Shown here piece by piece: positions 33,010 through 41,352 of a DNA stretch of 64,000 nt. Below the pieces are notes generated by a model, which was not told where the DNA came from, ran no database searches, and saw only the letters and a list, made by a program, of their open reading frames with translations. Position numbers and translations under genes: made by a program. Source of the stretch: Bacteroidetes bacterium UBA1312 (lineage in GTDB: Bacteria > Bacteroidota > Bacteroidia > Chitinophagales > Chitinophagaceae); the NCBI GenBank assembly GCA_002307135.1, contig DBTQ01000027.1, forward strand, positions 124,001-188,000, given 5' to 3'. Every line of letters starts with the position of its first letter. The first letter of the stretch is position 1.

Positions 33010-33216
33010 ATGAAAGCAAATATGGGTACAGCAGACAAGGTGATACGGATCCTTATCGCTATCGTTATTGCAGGGCTTTATTTCAGTAATCAAATTACAG
33101 GTACAACTGCGATTATTCTTTTGGTTATTGCAGGAATATTTATCCTAACAAGTTTCATGAGTTTTTGTCCGTTATATCTGCCATTTGGCATTTCTACACG
33201 CAAAAAAGAAAATTAG
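33010..33216 (+). CDS. DUF2892-type small membrane protein (YgaP TM-like)
   Basis: The start is at the ATG at 33010, because MKANMGTADKVIRIL is the standard opening of this family; the upstream in-frame codons are leader sequence. The 68 residues contain two membrane helices (IRILIAIVIAGLYFSNQI and AIILLVIAGIFILTSF) and the motif MSFCPLYLPFGIST with one Cys. Proteins of this type are often fused or linked to rhodaneses, as in YgaP, and are thought to aid thiol or sulfur transfer at the membrane. Confidence 0.8.
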   Translation: MKANMGTADKVIRILIAIVIAGLYFSNQITGTTAIILLVIAGIFILTSFMSFCPLYLPFGISTRKKEN

Positions 33217-33323
33217 AAACACAATTAACTAATCCAATTTATAATTGGTATAACTAAGTGGTTAGCTTGGTATCATAGAAGTTTTGTCCATTCACAATTA
33301 CCCACAACAATAAAAATTTAACC

Positions 33324-33521
33324 GTGATAAGAAGTTTTATTAAAAAACACATACTAAGTCTTACAGGTACATTGATTGGAGCAATAGGAGGTTATCTGTA
33401 TTACTATTATGTTGGCTGTTCAAGTGGCAATTGTGCCATCACATCAAAGCCTATTAATAGTACATTATATGGCGCTGTTATGGGGAGTTTATTATTCAAT
33501 ATTTTTAAAAAATCAAAATAA
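33324..33521 (+). CDS. DUF6132-type small membrane protein
   Basis: A GTG at 33324 starts a 65-residue protein with two membrane helices around a GCSSGNCAITSKP loop containing two Cys. I recognise this as the DUF6132 family by its IGAIGGYLYYYYVGCSSG signature. It precedes the first rhodanese by 7 nt. The paired Cys in the loop suggest a redox or sulfur role; this is inference from context. Confidence 0.75.
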   Translation: MIRSFIKKHILSLTGTLIGAIGGYLYYYYVGCSSGNCAITSKPINSTLYGAVMGSLLFNIFKKSK

Positions 33522-33528
33522 ATCAACA

Positions 33529-33819
33529 ATGCTTATCGCACAAATAATCAAAGAAAACAAAGGAACAATACTTGATGTACGTAGCCCGGAAGAGTTTATG
33601 GGCGGGCATGTGGCAGGATCCGTAAACATTCCATTACAAGAAATCGCTCAACGAATAGAAGAGGTAAGAAAACTAAAAACACCACTTATCCTCTGTTGCG
33701 CATCGGGTAATAGAAGCGGACAAGCGCACCGGTTTTTATCACAGCATGCTATTGACTGTATCAATGGAGGTTCTTGGTTAGACGTAAATTATTATCAATC
33801 TCAAAACGCAATTTCCTAA
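33529..33819 (+). CDS. Single-domain rhodanese
   Basis: The ATG at 33529 lies 7 nt after the previous stop; a longer frame from 33409 only overlaps that gene. The 96-residue protein is one rhodanese domain, with ILDVRSPEEFMGGHVAGSVN at the front and the active-site loop CCASGNRSG (catalytic Cys about 57). It would carry a persulfide and pass it to thiol acceptors. Its stop overlaps the next start as TAATG. Confidence 0.88.
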   Translation: MLIAQIIKENKGTILDVRSPEEFMGGHVAGSVNIPLQEIAQRIEEVRKLKTPLILCCASGNRSGQAHRFLSQHAIDCINGGSWLDVNYYQSQNAIS

Positions 33820-34139
33820 TGATCAACACAATAAAAAAACTATTTGGCATAAATCGAAATCCAGTTGACTTCTCTATACTTGTTCAACAAGGAGCCACCA
33901 TACTTGATGTAAGAAGTAAGGGGGAGTATGCAGGTGGCCATATCAAAGGCGCCATCAATATTTCATTGAATGAGTTGCACCAAAGCTTGTCGCAATTAAA
34001 AGATAAAAATAAACCGATCATTACTTGCTGTGCATCGGGTATGCGTAGTGCTTCGGCAAAAAGTATTTTGAAATCGAATGGCTATACTCAAGTGTACAAT
34101 GGCGGCGGCTGGAGTAGTTTACAAAACAAATTAAAATAA
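33819..34139 (+). CDS. Single-domain rhodanese
   Basis: It starts at the ATG overlapping the previous stop (TAATG at 33817-33821). The 106-residue protein has a short basic lead, then ILDVRSKGEYAGGHIKGAIN and the active loop TCCASGMRSASA (catalytic Cys about 71), ending VYNGGGWSSL. It differs from its neighbour in loop residues (M for N), so the two may prefer different donors or acceptors. Its own stop again overlaps the next start. Confidence 0.88.
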   Translation: MINTIKKLFGINRNPVDFSILVQQGATILDVRSKGEYAGGHIKGAINISLNELHQSLSQLKDKNKPIITCCASGMRSASAKSILKSNGYTQVYNGGGWSSLQNKLK

Positions 34140-34378
34140 TGAAAGAAACTTTGTTAACAGGCTGGAATGCCATGCGATGGATACGCTTGGCAATGGGAAT
34201 AATGTGTACCGTACAAGCAATACAATTGCATGATAAATTTTTAGGCGCAATTGCCATAATATTATTGTACCAATCGCTTGCCAACAAAGGTTGCTGCGGG
34301 GCAAATATTTGTACCACGCAGAGCTCTTCAAAACAAAATAAATCAATAGAAGAAATCAAATTCCAAGAAATTAAGTAA
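34139..34378 (+). CDS. Small membrane protein with CC motif
   Basis: It begins at the ATG overlapping the stop of the second rhodanese (TAATG). The 79-residue protein has one or two hydrophobic segments (WIRLAMGIMCTVQAI, FLGAIAIILLYQSL) and a Cys-rich loop ANKGCCGANICTT. The family name is not certain; related short proteins accompany rhodanese clusters in Bacteroidota. Tight coupling suggests it acts with the rhodaneses at the membrane, perhaps receiving or exporting sulfur. Confidence 0.65.
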   Translation: MKETLLTGWNAMRWIRLAMGIMCTVQAIQLHDKFLGAIAIILLYQSLANKGCCGANICTTQSSSKQNKSIEEIKFQEIK

Positions 34379-34397
34379 CCAGTAAAAAAAATAGAAC

Positions 34398-34829
34398 ATG
34401 GATGCACATTATTATAATGTTGACCTCAATTGGGTTGCCGACAGAAAAGGCATTATTTCATCGCCGGAATTGGCACAAAAAATCGAAGTGGCAACACCTC
34501 CTCAATTTACAAATGGTATAGAAGGTATATGGTCACCAGAGCACCTACTTACCGCAGCCGTTAATAGTTGTTTCATGACTACATTTTTGGCAATTGCCGA
34601 CAATTCAAAGTTGCAATACAAAAATTTCGCATGTCACGCAAAGGGGAAATTGGAACAAATTGAAGGAAAGTTTTTAATGACAGAAGTATTGCTCGAAGCC
34701 GAGTTGACTGTGAATACAGCTTTGGATACAGAAAAAGCAGAACGAATTTTACAAAAATCGGAAGCGGCATGTCTCATCTCTAATTCTATCAAATCTAAAG
34801 TAACTTTACAAACTGATATTAAATACTAA
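34398..34829 (+). CDS. OsmC/Ohr-family peroxide-thiol protein
   Basis: The 143-residue protein shows the OsmC fold signature: WSPEHLLTAAVNSCFMTTFL with the first Cys about 58 and KSEAACLISNSIKS with the second about 125, the catalytic pair of thiol peroxidases of this family. These enzymes reduce organic hydroperoxides and some act on hydropersulfides. Placed between rhodaneses and thioredoxins, it would use thioredoxin-type reductants. The exact substrate is inference. Confidence 0.88.
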   Translation: MDAHYYNVDLNWVADRKGIISSPELAQKIEVATPPQFTNGIEGIWSPEHLLTAAVNSCFMTTFLAIADNSKLQYKNFACHAKGKLEQIEGKFLMTEVLLEAELTVNTALDTEKAERILQKSEAACLISNSIKSKVTLQTDIKY

Positions 34830-34835
34830 ATCGAA

Positions 34836-35138
34836 ATGGCTGCAAAATTTGCTGAAATAATCGGAAATGAGAAGCCTACTTTGGTGGACTTTTTTGCGGA
34901 ATGGTGTGGCCCTTGTAAAATGATGAAACCCATTTTAGAAGAACTTAAAAGACATATTGGCGACAATGCTACCATTTTAAAAATAGATGTGGACAAAAAT
35001 CCTAAAATAGCCCAGGACTTGCAAATACAAGGCGTACCAACACTTATTTTATTTAAAAATGGCCAAATAAAATGGCGTCAATCAGGTGTTGTTTCTGCCA
35101 AACAATTAGAACAAATCATTAATCAACATCAAGCATAA
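34836..35138 (+). CDS. Thioredoxin
   Basis: The 100-residue protein is a full thioredoxin domain with VDFFAEWCGPCKMMKPILEE (active Cys 24 and 27), a cis-Pro in QGVPTLILFKNG, and no signal peptide, so it acts in the cytoplasm. It lies 6 nt after the OsmC gene and directly before the rhodanese-thioredoxin gene. It can reduce the OsmC protein or the persulfides on the rhodaneses. Confidence 0.92.
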   Translation: MAAKFAEIIGNEKPTLVDFFAEWCGPCKMMKPILEELKRHIGDNATILKIDVDKNPKIAQDLQIQGVPTLILFKNGQIKWRQSGVVSAKQLEQIINQHQA

Positions 35139-35849
35139 ATGAAACGAATTCTGAATTACACTTTACTGGCCCTAATGCTTCTGTTGGGCAGTTGCAGCAA
35201 TGCGCAAACACCCAATAATCACTTATCAGCAACCGATTTTGCAGCTAAAATAAAAGAGCTACCATCTGCGCCTTTATTGGATGTACGAACTGCGGAGGAG
35301 TTTTCAAAAGGTCACTTGCAAAATGCCAAAAACATAGATTGGAACGGTGGTCATTTTGATCAGCAAATTGCGAATATGGATAAATCAAAACCAGTGTTTG
35401 TTTATTGCCTCAGTGGAGGCAGGAGTGGTGCCGCAGCCAATAAAATGCGTTCAGAAGGTTTCAAAGAAGTGTATGAATTGAATGGAGGTATTATGAAATG
35501 GCGTGGCGCTAATTTACCAGAAACAATTGACAGTGCACCTATTGCTACCGCAGGAATGACAATGCAACAGTTTGAGTCATTATTAGTATCAGATAAATTG
35601 GTATTAATTGATTTTTATGCAGACTGGTGTGCTCCCTGCAAAATGATGAAGCCTTATTTAGACGAGATCAAAAGAGAGATGGTAAATAAAGTAATAGTTA
35701 TTCGCATCAATGCAGACAACAACAAGGATTTATGTAAAGCACTAAAAGTCGATGCTCTTCCATTCTTATACCTTTATAAGAATAAAAAATTGAGCTGGGT
35801 CAATGAAGGTTATATTGAAAAGGCTGAAATTATTCGACACTTGCAATAA
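35139..35849 (+). CDS. Rhodanese-thioredoxin fusion lipoprotein
   Basis: The ATG follows the thioredoxin stop without a gap. Residues 1-19 form a lipoprotein signal (LMLLLGSC, lipidated Cys 19). Residues 30-125 are a rhodanese (LLDVRTAEEFSKGHLQNAKN; active loop CLSGGRSG, Cys 90) and residues 137-236 a thioredoxin (FYADWCAPCKMMKPYLDE, Cys 164 and 167). It is therefore a periplasm-facing membrane-bound fusion that could reduce its own persulfide. It closes the operon and gives it a third rhodanese and a second thioredoxin domain. Confidence 0.9.
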   Translation: MKRILNYTLLALMLLLGSCSNAQTPNNHLSATDFAAKIKELPSAPLLDVRTAEEFSKGHLQNAKNIDWNGGHFDQQIANMDKSKPVFVYCLSGGRSGAAANKMRSEGFKEVYELNGGIMKWRGANLPETIDSAPIATAGMTMQQFESLLVSDKLVLIDFYADWCAPCKMMKPYLDEIKREMVNKVIVIRINADNNKDLCKALKVDALPFLYLYKNKKLSWVNEGYIEKAEIIRHLQ

Positions 35850-35885
35850 AAATGCGTTGATTGCAAATTGTTTACCGGAAGAACA

Positions 35886-36668
35886 TTAGTCTAAATTCTT
35901 AATATCCTCGACTTCCGGTTCATGCAGCTCTACGGGGTTTGATTTCTTTCGCATGCGCATATTGATTAGCTCTACACCAAACGAAAATGCCATTGCAAAA
36001 TAAACGTAATTTTTGAGTTGCATTTCATGTGCTTTTACAGGATCCCAACCTTCTATCACCAGCACCAATCCCACCATTACAAGGAAAGATAATGCAAGCA
36101 TTTTGAGGGTGGGATGTTTGTTGATAAAATTGGCTATGCCTTCGCTAAAAAAGAACATGATAATCATAGCAATAACAACAGCCGTGATCATGATGGGCAA
36201 TAACTTAGCAATACCCGAAGCTGTAATAACACTATCAAAAGAAAAGACCATATCAACTAATACGATTTGAAACATCGCCTTAGCAAAACTATTTGATTTT
36301 TTCTTTACTTCATCCTGGCGTTCTTCCTCATCTCCTTCCAGTTTGTGGTGAATTTCAGACACTGTTTTGATAATTAAGAAGAGACCTCCTCCAATCATTA
36401 CCAAACTAGCCAAATCAATACCATTACCGAAAACGCTAAAAAGAGGATGCCCTTTTTGTTTCAACAACCAACCCAATGCCATCAAAAGCAATACACGCGT
36501 ACAGATACCGAATACCATCCAATAAGTACGCGCTTTCTTGCGTTCTACTGATGGCATACGCCCCATAATAATGGACACAAAAATTACATTATCGATTCCA
36601 AGAATAATTTCTAAGAATGTCAGTGTCAATAAACTAATAAGTGATTCTGCACTAAAAAATTGTTCCAT
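35886..36668 (-). CDS. TerC-family integral membrane protein
   Basis: The 260-residue protein has about seven membrane helices and the TerC signatures FLEIILGIDNVIFVSIIMGR near the start and VLVDMVFSFDSVITASGIA mid-protein, whose Asp and Asn/Ser residues probably handle metal ions. An acidic/basic loop (LEGDEEERQDEVKKKS) lies between. TerC proteins are linked to manganese efflux, metallation of exported proteins and tellurite resistance; no ter operon is present here. It is 44 nt downstream of ffh. Confidence 0.9.
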   Translation of the reverse strand: MEQFFSAESLISLLTLTFLEIILGIDNVIFVSIIMGRMPSVERKKARTYWMVFGICTRVLLLMALGWLLKQKGHPLFSVFGNGIDLASLVMIGGGLFLIIKTVSEIHHKLEGDEEERQDEVKKKSNSFAKAMFQIVLVDMVFSFDSVITASGIAKLLPIMITAVVIAMIIMFFFSEGIANFINKHPTLKMLALSFLVMVGLVLVIEGWDPVKAHEMQLKNYVYFAMAFSFGVELINMRMRKKSNPVELHEPEVEDIKNLD

Positions 36669-36712
36669 TCTATTTATAGAGCATGTAAAAATGAAGTATA
36701 AAAAGCGGAGGC

Positions 36713-38080
36713 TTATTTCTTCCCAAATGGCAATCCCATTCCACCCGGTAAATTCATGCCACCAGGCATACCCATTCCGCCACCCATGCCTTTGAACTTA
36801 TTCATCTGCCCCATCATTTGACGCATTTGGTCAAATTGTTTCATAAAAGCATTTACTTCCGAAATGTCTTTGCCACAGCCACCGGCAATGCGTTTACGGC
36901 GACTGCCATCTATACTATCCGGATTATTTCGTTCAAATGCAGTCATTGAATTAATCATTGCTTCAATACCTTTAAACGCGTCGTCGCTGATATCAATATC
37001 TTTTATTGCTTTTCCTACACCCGGTATCATCGCTAACAAATCTTTGATGTTACCCATCTTTTTGATTTGTTGTAATTGATCTTTAAAATCTTCAAAGTCA
37101 AATTTGTTAGCACGAATTTTCTTTTCAATTTTTTTAGCTTGTACCTCGTCAAACTGTGCCTGAGCGCGTTCTACCAAGGTAGTAATATCACCCATACCCA
37201 AGATACGTTGTGCCATACGTTCCGGATAAAATGCATCGAGGGTATCGAGCTTTTCACCCATACTCACAAACTTAATTGGTTTATTGACGGTGTAGCGAAT
37301 CGTTAACGCCGCCCCCCCACGTGTATCGCCGTCAAGTTTTGTTAGTACGACTCCCGTAAAATCAAGACGATCGTTAAATGCTTTAGCCGTATTGACTGCA
37401 TCTTGCCCAGTCATTGAATCCACTACAAACAATATTTCATGCGGGTTCACTGCATTTTTGATATTGGCTACTTCAGCCATCATCACCTCATCTACGGCAA
37501 GTCTTCCTGCTGTATCAATAATAATAACATTGTTACCATCACGTTTGGCTTGCGCAATAGCATTTTGAGCAATCTCTACTGCACTTTTATTTTCCAATTC
37601 TATATACACAGGAACCTTCACTTGTTCACCCAGTACACGCAACTGTTCCATTGCAGCCGGACGATAAATATCTGCTGCTACCAACAATGGATTCTTTCCT
37701 TTCTTCGATTTGAGGTAAAGCGCGAGTTTACCGGATAAAGTGGTTTTACCAGAACCTTGCAAACCTGCAATCAATATGATTGTTGGTTTATTGCTGATAT
37801 CGAGTTCTACTTCGGTACCGCCCATGAGTTCAGTTAATTCATCCTTTACAATCTTCACCATCAACTGACCCGGAGATATGGCAGTCAATACTTTTTCACC
37901 CAATGCTTTTTCCTTTACTCGATCAGTAAATTCCTTTGCTATTTTGAAATTGACATCGGCATCTATCAATGCTCGACGAATATCTTTGATGGTACTTGCT
38001 ACATTTATTTCAGAAACTCTGCCTTCACCTTTCAGTTGCTTAAATGCAGATTCGAGGCGTTCACTTAAATTATCGAACAT
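36713..38080 (-). CDS. ffh: Signal recognition particle protein Ffh
   Basis: The 455-residue protein has the N domain (1-85), the GTPase G domain with LIAGLQGSGKTTLSGKLALY, DTAGRLAVDEVM, TKLDGDTRGGAAL and the end of G, and the M domain (about 300-440) with the RNA-binding SRRKRIAGGCG. The tail is a Gly/Met-rich run (GMGGGMGMPGGMNLPGGMG) typical of Ffh. With 4.5S RNA and FtsY it targets nascent membrane proteins. The length is normal. Confidence 0.97.
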   Translation of the reverse strand: MFDNLSERLESAFKQLKGEGRVSEINVASTIKDIRRALIDADVNFKIAKEFTDRVKEKALGEKVLTAISPGQLMVKIVKDELTELMGGTEVELDISNKPTIILIAGLQGSGKTTLSGKLALYLKSKKGKNPLLVAADIYRPAAMEQLRVLGEQVKVPVYIELENKSAVEIAQNAIAQAKRDGNNVIIIDTAGRLAVDEVMMAEVANIKNAVNPHEILFVVDSMTGQDAVNTAKAFNDRLDFTGVVLTKLDGDTRGGAALTIRYTVNKPIKFVSMGEKLDTLDAFYPERMAQRILGMGDITTLVERAQAQFDEVQAKKIEKKIRANKFDFEDFKDQLQQIKKMGNIKDLLAMIPGVGKAIKDIDISDDAFKGIEAMINSMTAFERNNPDSIDGSRRKRIAGGCGKDISEVNAFMKQFDQMRQMMGQMNKFKGMGGGMGMPGGMNLPGGMGLPFGKK

Positions 38081-38207
38081 ATTATTTCAGTATTGTAAAT
38101 TGGATTGCAAAAATATAAAAAAACAAAGCTAATCTGCCCTGATTTTTATAATTTGTTATTTGAGTACCTAAATGGCGTATTATCTTGAAATTCTTAAAAT
38201 ATTGTCT

Positions 38208-38789
38208 TTACAAGTGCATGTTGGCTTTAAAGATTTTAACCGCAATTGCCAAAAGTACTACTCCAAAAAATTTACGAACCACGGCTATACCTGAAGGGCC
38301 TAAGAGCTTTTCCATAAAATCAATAGATTGCAAGAGTATAAACACAATAATTAAATTAATGAGAATGCCAATAAGAATATTGTATTGGTTGTAAGCAGCT
38401 TTAAGTGAGACTATAGTGGTAAGTGTACCCGATCCCGCAATAATAGGAAAGGCAATAGGAACGATATTACCTGATTTACTGTCTTTTTCCGCTTTGAAAA
38501 AATCGTGCCCCAATATCATTTCTATTGCCAAAATAAATAAAACAATAGAACCCGCAATAGCAAATGAACTCACATCAAGCCCCATAAATTTCAACGCTTT
38601 TTCACCTGCGAAAAAAAATAATAGCATCAACCCTCCTGACACTAAAGTGGCTTGAACAGAGCTGATTCCTCCCATTTTCTTTTTGAGGGAAATCAGTATG
38701 GGTATAGATCCGAGAATATCTATTACAGCAAAAAGTGTAAGGCTGACTGTGATAATTTCAGAGAGTTGTATATCGCTAAAGGAATCCAT
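38208..38789 (-). CDS. MarC-family integral membrane protein
   Basis: The 193-residue protein has six hydrophobic segments and the MarC pattern: LFAVIDILGSIPILISLKKK, then FAIAGSIVLFILAIEMILGH and VPIAFPIIAGSGTLTTIVSL. The family is conserved in bacteria and its function is unsettled; an antibiotic-resistance role was proposed and then doubted. It is a stand-alone gene with its own -7 element at 38817-38824. Confidence 0.9.
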   Translation of the reverse strand: MDSFSDIQLSEIITVSLTLFAVIDILGSIPILISLKKKMGGISSVQATLVSGGLMLLFFFAGEKALKFMGLDVSSFAIAGSIVLFILAIEMILGHDFFKAEKDSKSGNIVPIAFPIIAGSGTLTTIVSLKAAYNQYNILIGILINLIIVFILLQSIDFMEKLLGPSGIAVVRKFFGVVLLAIAVKIFKANMHL

Positions 38790-38816
38790 CTTGTAAAAAT
38801 ATATGAATAGAAGTTA

Positions 38817-38824
38817 CAAAAGTA
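38817..38824 (-). promoter_or_regulatory. -7 element for the MarC-family gene
   Basis: TACTTTTG on the minus strand is an exact TAnnTTTG match, 27 nt upstream of the ATG at 38789. A -33 element is not evident. Confidence 0.4.
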
Positions 38825-39111
38825 GCGCTAATTATACTGAAGTAGCATATTGGTAAATAACACAAAACAATCATTAAAGTTAAATATCCATCACAAATTG
38901 CCGCAAGGCCAGCAATCTGTACTATTGCATATACCATAGTTAATCTTGAACAAAACTTCTTTATTGTAAATGATAAAACGTCCGTTATATTCTACTCAGC
39001 ACATTAAATTCAATAAGAATTAATGATAGGGTATGAATTACCGGACGTTTATTGATTGAGGAACAAAGAAAATTGCTTAAAGTCCTCAACTATCTTTCAG
39101 TCAATATTAAA
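38825..39111. other. Intergenic stretch after the OmpA-type gene
   Basis: No gene is seen. The stretch lies downstream of the OmpA gene (stop 39112) and upstream of the MarC promoter. It contains a long-loop inverted repeat at 38976-39050 and a small TTGAGGA/TCCTCAA dyad near 39055-39091. Confidence 0.5.
38976..39050 (-). terminator. Inverted repeat, possible end of the surface-protein operon
   Basis: AAACGTCCG (38976-38984) and CGGACGTTT (39042-39050) are exact complements, and the flanking bases also partly pair. On the minus strand the second arm is followed by TATCATTT, only moderately T-rich. The loop of about 57 nt is long for a simple terminator. Confidence 0.3.
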
Positions 39112-41322
39112 TTACATTTTAAGTATTTGAAATTCAGTACGTCTATTCGCTTGATATTGGTTTTCAGTACATTTCTTACAATCTGCGCATTGCTCCACTG
39201 GCATAGATTCGCCATAACCTTTTGACCTCATTCTACTTGCCTCTACTCCTCTTTCAATCAGATATTTTACAACGGAAGCCGCACGTGCATCAGAAAGTCT
39301 CATATTATATGCATCTGATCCACGGCAATCTGTGTGAGAATTAATTTGAATACTGATATTCGGATTTTGTTGCATTAAATCAAACAATCTGTTCAAGGAT
39401 GGTTTTGCATCTTCACGGATATTGGCTTTATTATAATCGTAATATATGTTTTCAATTTTGATAATAGCACCCACTTCCAATTTTTTCATAAAGATGGTAT
39501 CTCGTATAGCATCATTAGATCCGGGAATAATTCCTTTAGTGGATATTAATTTTTCATCACTGTAATAGTTAGGCTTTACGGCATATACCTGATACTCTGA
39601 ATTGGTTTGCATTACACCGGCAAAACTTCCTCCCTGAGGAACCATTATAGAGTCCGGTTTTTTGTCACCTCCTATCTTGGTCATCACAACCAAAGGCTCA
39701 TCTATAGGCTGTTTGGTAACTTTATCTAATATCAGCGCATTATATGCTATTTGTGTATTAGGTTTTAGTTTTACAAACTTACTGATGGTATCATTACTAC
39801 GTTTTGAAATAGTAGAAAAATCAAGTGTTTGAGTTTCATATCCTAAGCGGCTCAATTTGACAATATAATTTGACTGCGGATATACTCTAGCCAATAAAGT
39901 TCCAGATGTACCAGTTGTAAGACTACGCTTATCCGGAACACTTTCCAATGTTACATTACAGCCGCTTACTGGAGCTTCAGAATACTCATCAACAACAGCA
40001 AGTGAAAAATAAACTTCTTGGCGTAGGAACATATAAATATTATCTCCGCTTTTAGCTCCCACACGATTGGATGCAAAATACCCGCTATTGCCATCTGCCA
40101 ATAGTGTTAATGACATATCATCCGACGCAGAATTTAATGGTACACCTAAATGTTCGGGTGTCGAAAATACTTGGCTGTAAGAATTCCAGATAGATTTATA
40201 AATATCCAATCCACCTAAACCAGGCCAACCATCAGAAGAAAAATAAAGTGTATTGTCATCAAATAAGTATGGAAACATTTCTTCCCCTTCTGTATTGATT
40301 GTCTTTCCTAGATTTTGAGGTGAAGTCCAATTTCCTCGCTCATCTTTTTTACAGATATACAAATCAGTTCCTCCTTCAGATCCTGGCATATCAGATGAGA
40401 ATACAAGTGTATTGCCACTAGGGCTTATCGTTGGGTGCGCAGTAGAGTAATTTTTATTATTGAAGGGAAAAGGTTTAATTTTTGCAAATTTGTTCGAAAC
40501 ATTGTCATAACCACTGGCAACCATTATTTGAAGATGTACTACATCTTGCACATCCTTACGAGCATGATCAACAAGTAAACTATGAAGAAAATTTGTTCTT
40601 GTAAAATAAGCATCCTTGCCATCTCCAGTAAAAGTGGCAGGACCATCATGAAATTTAGTATTCAGGTTTGTACCAAGTTTTCTAAACTCACCAGAGCAAT
40701 TACCTGTACTATCACATTTGAGCGCATACATATTGAAGAAAGGGCTACCTGTCCACATATCCGTTTTCTTTCTTCCACCAATTATCGTATCTGCAGTGAT
40801 CAGTAAATCTCCTTGTCTTATTACAGGACCAAACTCATTGCCATCCGTATTAAAACTCATAAATTTAGTAGAACCTTCAGGTATAAGTGCATAAATACCA
40901 CGAGCCTGCTCAGCTCCTTTTATAAGATTGGCTACACGTCTTTCTTCCGGGTGTTCTCTTTGATACTGTTGCAACCAAGGTATTGCATCATCATACTTTT
41001 GTAAAGAAAGCAGGGTTTGGGCATAATGAAGTTTAGTAATAGCCTGAGCACCACTCATGTTCACGGCCTTGGCATAATATACCACAGCCTGTTGTGGATT
41101 TTTGACCAGTCTATAACAATCGCCCAATTGTGCGTATATTTCGGGGTCATTAACTGTGGCAGCTATTTTTTCATAATAAGGTATTGCCTCATTAAATGCC
41201 AAGTGTGTATAAAGATATTTTGCCTTGAGCAAATCCATATTGTCTGGTGCTGCATAGGCGGACATATTGGAAAGCGTGGCGATTAATAGTGCAGTAGATA
41301 TTCCTGTATAAAAACGTTTCAT
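39112..41322 (-). CDS. OmpA-family protein with TPR and PD40 repeats
   Basis: The 736-residue protein has a signal peptide ending AYAA, TPR-like repeats (about 30-135), PD40/WD40-like beta-propeller repeats (about 150-430; STAHPTISPSGNTLVFSSDM, NTLYFSSDGWPGLGGLDIYK), carboxypeptidase-regulatory-like domains (about 445-610) and a C-terminal OmpA peptidoglycan-binding domain (about 625-736; YYDYNKANIREDAKPSL, HTDCRGSDAYNMRLSDARA). Proteins of this build, such as PorE, accompany PorP/SprF proteins and anchor type IX machinery or its substrates to peptidoglycan. It is the third gene of a surface-protein operon. Confidence 0.92.
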   Translation of the reverse strand: MKRFYTGISTALLIATLSNMSAYAAPDNMDLLKAKYLYTHLAFNEAIPYYEKIAATVNDPEIYAQLGDCYRLVKNPQQAVVYYAKAVNMSGAQAITKLHYAQTLLSLQKYDDAIPWLQQYQREHPEERRVANLIKGAEQARGIYALIPEGSTKFMSFNTDGNEFGPVIRQGDLLITADTIIGGRKKTDMWTGSPFFNMYALKCDSTGNCSGEFRKLGTNLNTKFHDGPATFTGDGKDAYFTRTNFLHSLLVDHARKDVQDVVHLQIMVASGYDNVSNKFAKIKPFPFNNKNYSTAHPTISPSGNTLVFSSDMPGSEGGTDLYICKKDERGNWTSPQNLGKTINTEGEEMFPYLFDDNTLYFSSDGWPGLGGLDIYKSIWNSYSQVFSTPEHLGVPLNSASDDMSLTLLADGNSGYFASNRVGAKSGDNIYMFLRQEVYFSLAVVDEYSEAPVSGCNVTLESVPDKRSLTTGTSGTLLARVYPQSNYIVKLSRLGYETQTLDFSTISKRSNDTISKFVKLKPNTQIAYNALILDKVTKQPIDEPLVVMTKIGGDKKPDSIMVPQGGSFAGVMQTNSEYQVYAVKPNYYSDEKLISTKGIIPGSNDAIRDTIFMKKLEVGAIIKIENIYYDYNKANIREDAKPSLNRLFDLMQQNPNISIQINSHTDCRGSDAYNMRLSDARAASVVKYLIERGVEASRMRSKGYGESMPVEQCADCKKCTENQYQANRRTEFQILKM

Positions 41323-41352
41323 CCGAATAAACTTTTGATGTGAATAAATAGA

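Noticed and set aside
33409..33528. 40-residue N-terminal extension of the first rhodanese
   Set aside because: It overlaps the preceding membrane-protein gene in another frame, and the ATG at 33529 gives a normal rhodanese start.
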